This document shows, one piece after another, positions 6,074 to 8,803 of a stretch of 8,803 bases of DNA. Both the position numbers and the translations under genes were made by a program. The stretch spans positions 1 through 8,803 of the forward strand of contig JASHXK010000449.1 of NCBI GenBank assembly GCA_030043575.1, written 5' to 3'. Source of the stretch: Terriglobales bacterium. Lineage in GTDB: Bacteria; Acidobacteriota; Terriglobia; Terriglobales; Acidobacteriaceae. The notes under the pieces were generated by a model. The model was not told the origin of the DNA. It saw only the letters and a program-made list of their open reading frames with translations, and ran no database searches. The first letter of the stretch is position 1. Each line of letters opens with the position of its first letter.

Positions 6074-6223
6074 TTTGTATCAGGGCACGACTTCAGTCGT
6101 GCCGTAGAGTCCAATTTAATGACGGGGCTTTAGCCCCTGAAGCGTTCGGGAAGCCACCCAGGGGCTAAAGCCCAAACTATGATATCCGCTTTCGGCACGA
6201 CTAAAGTCATGCCCTGATACAAA
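6074..6223. repeat. 150-bp nested palindromic element with 31-bp inverted ends
   Basis: The left end (6074-6104) and right end (6193-6223) are inverted copies matching at 29 of 31 positions. Inside lies a second perfect 15-bp inverted pair (6125-6139 and 6159-6173). Each outer arm is itself a hairpin (GGCACGACT TC AGTCGTGCC at 6084-6103), as is the inner arm (GGGGCTTTAGCCCC at 6124-6137), so the whole can fold at several levels. It encodes nothing visible and has no clear flanking target duplication. It fills the valS-nadC gap and would be read in any valS-nadC transcript. It could be a MITE-like or REP-cluster element; high genomic copy number is inferred. Confidence 0.75.
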
Positions 6224-6234
6224 CCTGTTTAATC

Positions 6235-8803
6235 CTAAGCACCGAGTTCGCACAGAGCATCGTTCGTCTTCTGCACCAGCACTTCCACCTCAGCCTTGCG
6301 TTTCTTCAAACCTTCAATCACATTCGCCGGAGCCTTGGCCAGGAAGCCTTCGTTGCTGAGCTGTCCGGTGGCGCGCGTCAGCTCCTGCGTCAGCTTCGTG
6401 AGTTCCTTGCTCAGGCGATCGCGCTCGGCCGCGACATCGATCTTCCGCTCATAGATCACGCGAACGTCGAAACGGGCGGTGCTGCGAGCACCGGCAGCCT
6501 TGGCCAGCGACCGATCGACAAACGTGATGCCCTCGACGTTGGCCAGCCGCTCTACCGCGCCGCGATTACGATCAATCAAGGCGCGAATGTCATCGGCCGC
6601 GTGGATCTCTATCGCCAGCTTCTGCTTGGGTTCGACCTTCAGTTCGGCGCGGATGTTGCGGACGCTGACGATCAGGTCCTGCAGGATTGCCATCTCCGTT
6701 TCGGCGTCCGGGTTCATCTGCGCCGAATCCGCCAGAGGATAGGCAACGAGCGCAATCGACTTCGCCGGCGCCTGATCGTCGTAAACGGCGTGCCACAACT
6801 CCTCGGTAATAAACGGCATGAACGGCGACAGCAAACGCAGCGCGCCTTCGAAGATGCTGATCAGATTTTCGTAGGCGGTTCGCCCCTGGTCGCGATCATC
6901 GGCGGCCAGGCGAGGCTTGATCAGCTCCAGGTACCAGTCGCAATATTCGCCCCAGAAGAAGTGATACACAACGTGCGCGGCTTCGTGGAAGCGATAGGCC
7001 TCAAGCGCCTCGTGAATCTCCTGTGCAACGCGATTGAAGCGGGAGAGAATCCAGCGGTCCTCCAAGGTTTCTGCCTTGAAACCGCGAATACCTTTGGGCC
7101 CACCCTCCGCTTCGCGGAAGGATGGGGCACCCGAGTGAGTTTCTTTGATCCCAGCCGTTCCTTTACTAGAGATCGAGTCCTGCGAGGCCTTGAACTCCGC
7201 CAGCGACCACAATCCCGACTCCTGCGCCTTGTCGACGTTCATGAACAGGAAGCGCGCGGCGTTCCAGATCTTGTTGGCGAAGGCGCGATAGCTTTCGGTG
7301 CGGCTCTCGGAAAACGCGATGTCGCCGCCCGGCATTGCCATGGCCGCCAACGTGAAGCGCACCGCATCGGTTCCGTACTTCTCGATGATCTCGATTGGGT
7401 CGACGACGTTGCCTTTGGTTTTCGACATCTTCTGGCGTTCGGCATCGCGGATCAGTCCGTGAATATAAACGTTGCGGAACGGCACGTCGCCATGTTGATT
7501 TCCGCGCATGAAATGGCAGTTCATCATGATCATGCGCGCCACCCAGAAGAACAGGATGTCAAAGCCGGTGATCAGCAGCGTGTTGGGATAAAACGCGTCG
7601 AGGTCGGGAGTATCGTCCGGCCATCCCAAGGCCGAACACGGTAGCAGTCCCGACGAAAACCACGTGTCGAGCACGTCGTTGTCCTGCTCGACCGGACCGC
7701 CGCACTTCGTGCACTTCGTCGGCGCTTGGCGCGCGACCATCATCTCGCCGCATTTGCAATGCCACGCTGGGATGCGATGGCCCCACCACAGCTGGCGCGA
7801 AATGCACCAGTCGTAGATGTTGCGCATCCACTCGAAATACGTCTTGGTGTAATTCTCGGGAACAAACTTGATGTCGCCTTTTTCGACTACCTCAATCGCA
7901 CGCTCGGCCAATGGCTTGATCTTGACGAACCACTGCGTTGACAGCCGCGGTTCGATGATCGTCCTGCAGCGGCTGCACTTGCCCAGCGGAACGACGTATT
8001 CCTTCGTGCCAACCAGAAATCCGCCGCGCTCCAGGTCTTCGAGAACTTTCTGCCGCGCCTCGAAGCGGTCGAGCCCTTTGTACGGACCGGCGTTCTCGTT
8101 CATTTGCGCGATCTCATTGATGACTTCGATCTGCGGCAGATTGTTGCGCAGGCCGGCTTCGAAGTCGTTGGGATCGTGCGACGGCGTGACCTTGACGGCG
8201 CCAGTGCCAAACTCGGGATTGGCGAGGATGTCGTCGGTGATAATCGGGATCGCGCGATTCATCAGCGGCAGCAGAACATGTTTGCGGTGCAGATGACGGT
8301 AGCGCTCGTCGGCGGAGTTCACGGCGACGGCGGTATCGCCCAGCATGGTTTCCGGCCGCGTGGTGGCAACGACGATGTATTCGTCCTTGCTGTCGACGAC
8401 GGGATAGCGAATTTCCCAGATCTTGCCACGCGTCTCCTCGTGCACGACCTCAAGGTCCGAGACAGCCGTGATGCAGCGCGGGCACCAGTTGACGATGTAC
8501 TTGCCGCGATAGATCAGGCCCTCTTCGTAGAGGCGGACGAAGGCTTCGCGGACGGCGCGCGACATGCGCTCGTCCATGGTGAAGTACTCGCGCGACCAAT
8601 CGACCGAGGTGCCGAGCCGTTTCATCTGCTGCAGGATGACGCCGCCGTAGTGTTGCTTCCAATCCCAGACGCGCGCGGTGAAGGCCTCGCGGCCGATGTC
8701 GCGGCGGTTCTTGCCCTCGACCGCAAGCTGGCGCTCGACCATGAGCTGCGTGGCGATTCCGGCGTGGTCGGTGCCCGGCAGCCACAGCGTGGCCAGGCCG
8801 CTC
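6235..8803 (-). CDS. valS: Valyl-tRNA synthetase, N-terminus cut by the window edge
   Basis: The enzyme attaches valine to tRNA-Val in the cytoplasm and edits mischarged threonine. The visible 856 codons run off the right edge in frame. The first residues, LWLPGTDHAGIATQ, are the conserved class I ValS segment after the HIGH motif, so the HIGH box and some tens of residues lie outside. In order one sees the CP1 editing domain (TTRPETMLGDTAVAV, DPNDFEAG), a CxxC pair (HCKCGE, TKCTKCGG at about 7685-7765), DTWFSSGL, the KMSKS loop as KMSKTKGN (7411-7431), the anticodon-binding domain from LEDRWILSRFN, and a C-terminal coiled coil (about residues 790-855) typical of ValS. An extra Ser/Gly-rich insert of roughly 30 residues precedes LEDRWILS and is partly made by a REP-like palindrome (7096-7135). 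TAG 6235-6237 ends it. nadC follows on the same strand after a 263-base repeat-filled gap. Confidence 0.95.
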   Translation of the reverse strand, partial: SGLATLWLPGTDHAGIATQLMVERQLAVEGKNRRDIGREAFTARVWDWKQHYGGVILQQMKRLGTSVDWSREYFTMDERMSRAVREAFVRLYEEGLIYRGKYIVNWCPRCITAVSDLEVVHEETRGKIWEIRYPVVDSKDEYIVVATTRPETMLGDTAVAVNSADERYRHLHRKHVLLPLMNRAIPIITDDILANPEFGTGAVKVTPSHDPNDFEAGLRNNLPQIEVINEIAQMNENAGPYKGLDRFEARQKVLEDLERGGFLVGTKEYVVPLGKCSRCRTIIEPRLSTQWFVKIKPLAERAIEVVEKGDIKFVPENYTKTYFEWMRNIYDWCISRQLWWGHRIPAWHCKCGEMMVARQAPTKCTKCGGPVEQDNDVLDTWFSSGLLPCSALGWPDDTPDLDAFYPNTLLITGFDILFFWVARMIMMNCHFMRGNQHGDVPFRNVYIHGLIRDAERQKMSKTKGNVVDPIEIIEKYGTDAVRFTLAAMAMPGGDIAFSESRTESYRAFANKIWNAARFLFMNVDKAQESGLWSLAEFKASQDSISSKGTAGIKETHSGAPSFREAEGGPKGIRGFKAETLEDRWILSRFNRVAQEIHEALEAYRFHEAAHVVYHFFWGEYCDWYLELIKPRLAADDRDQGRTAYENLISIFEGALRLLSPFMPFITEELWHAVYDDQAPAKSIALVAYPLADSAQMNPDAETEMAILQDLIVSVRNIRAELKVEPKQKLAIEIHAADDIRALIDRNRGAVERLANVEGITFVDRSLAKAAGARSTARFDVRVIYERKIDVAAERDRLSKELTKLTQELTRATGQLSNEGFLAKAPANVIEGLKKRKAEVEVLVQKTNDALCELGA
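7096..7135. repeat. REP-like palindrome inserted in frame in valS
   Basis: The core is TCCGC-TTC-GCGGA (7106-7118), extended by CCCACCC on one side and AGGATGGGG on the other with a mismatch and a bulge, giving an imperfect GC-rich hairpin of about 28 bases. In the valS frame it reads HSGAPSFREAEGGPKG, low-complexity sequence unlike the rest of the enzyme. From memory, similar GGTGCCCCATCCTTCCGCG blocks are common intergenic repeats in acidobacterial genomes. The edges of the insertion are uncertain, and it may reach up to about 7190. Confidence 0.6.

Noticed and set aside
6601..7644. 347-codon + strand frame inside valS
   Set aside because: It is antisense to conserved ValS motifs, including the KMSKS loop, and has no start signal or recognisable domain.

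Overview
The window looks like bacterial chromosome from a moderately GC-rich organism. The gene style and the dense intergenic repeats would suit an Acidobacteriota (Terriglobia/Koribacter-like) genome. This taxonomic call is inference from general resemblance: no rRNA or other decisive marker is present. There are no transposases, integrases, phage genes, tRNAs or CRISPR arrays.

Layout from left to right. Positions 1-757 hold no convincing gene. They carry a GC-rich dispersed-repeat-like stretch (about 158-216), a perfect 16-bp palindrome matching a ParB-binding parS site (440-455) and a small hairpin (634-651). A 751-residue secreted lipoprotein follows on the + strand (758-3013): lipobox, Gly/Ser tether, three Ig-like modules and a phospholipase C/acid phosphatase-type phosphoesterase domain. 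After it come two strong hairpins (3051-3083 and 3102-3119). Next, on the - strand, is a 17-codon gene (3129-3182) for a Lys/Ala peptide, MATKKKAAKKAAKKKKH. It has a near-perfect Shine-Dalgarno, a leader hairpin, a plausible promoter and its own terminator. It reads divergently from a + strand hydantoinase B/5-oxoprolinase-type gene (3421-5052), which has no hydantoinase A partner in view.

The right half is housekeeping on the - strand: valS (from beyond the right edge to 6235), then nadC (5971-5093), which converges on the hydantoinase gene. The valS-nadC gap and both ends of nadC are full of repeats. Seven tandem heptamers end one base before the nadC start codon, a shorter heptamer tract lies just past its stop, and between the genes lies a 150-bp nested palindrome with 31-bp inverted ends. 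valS carries an in-frame REP-like palindrome in the linker between its catalytic and anticodon-binding regions.

Functionally, valS charges tRNA-Val, nadC makes nicotinate mononucleotide in de novo NAD synthesis, and the phosphoesterase probably cleaves phosphate esters outside the cytoplasm. No shared pathway is evident. The most interesting items are the tiny lysine-rich gene with its complete expression signals, the parS site, and the repeats that have invaded the nadC/valS locus, including the valS coding sequence itself.
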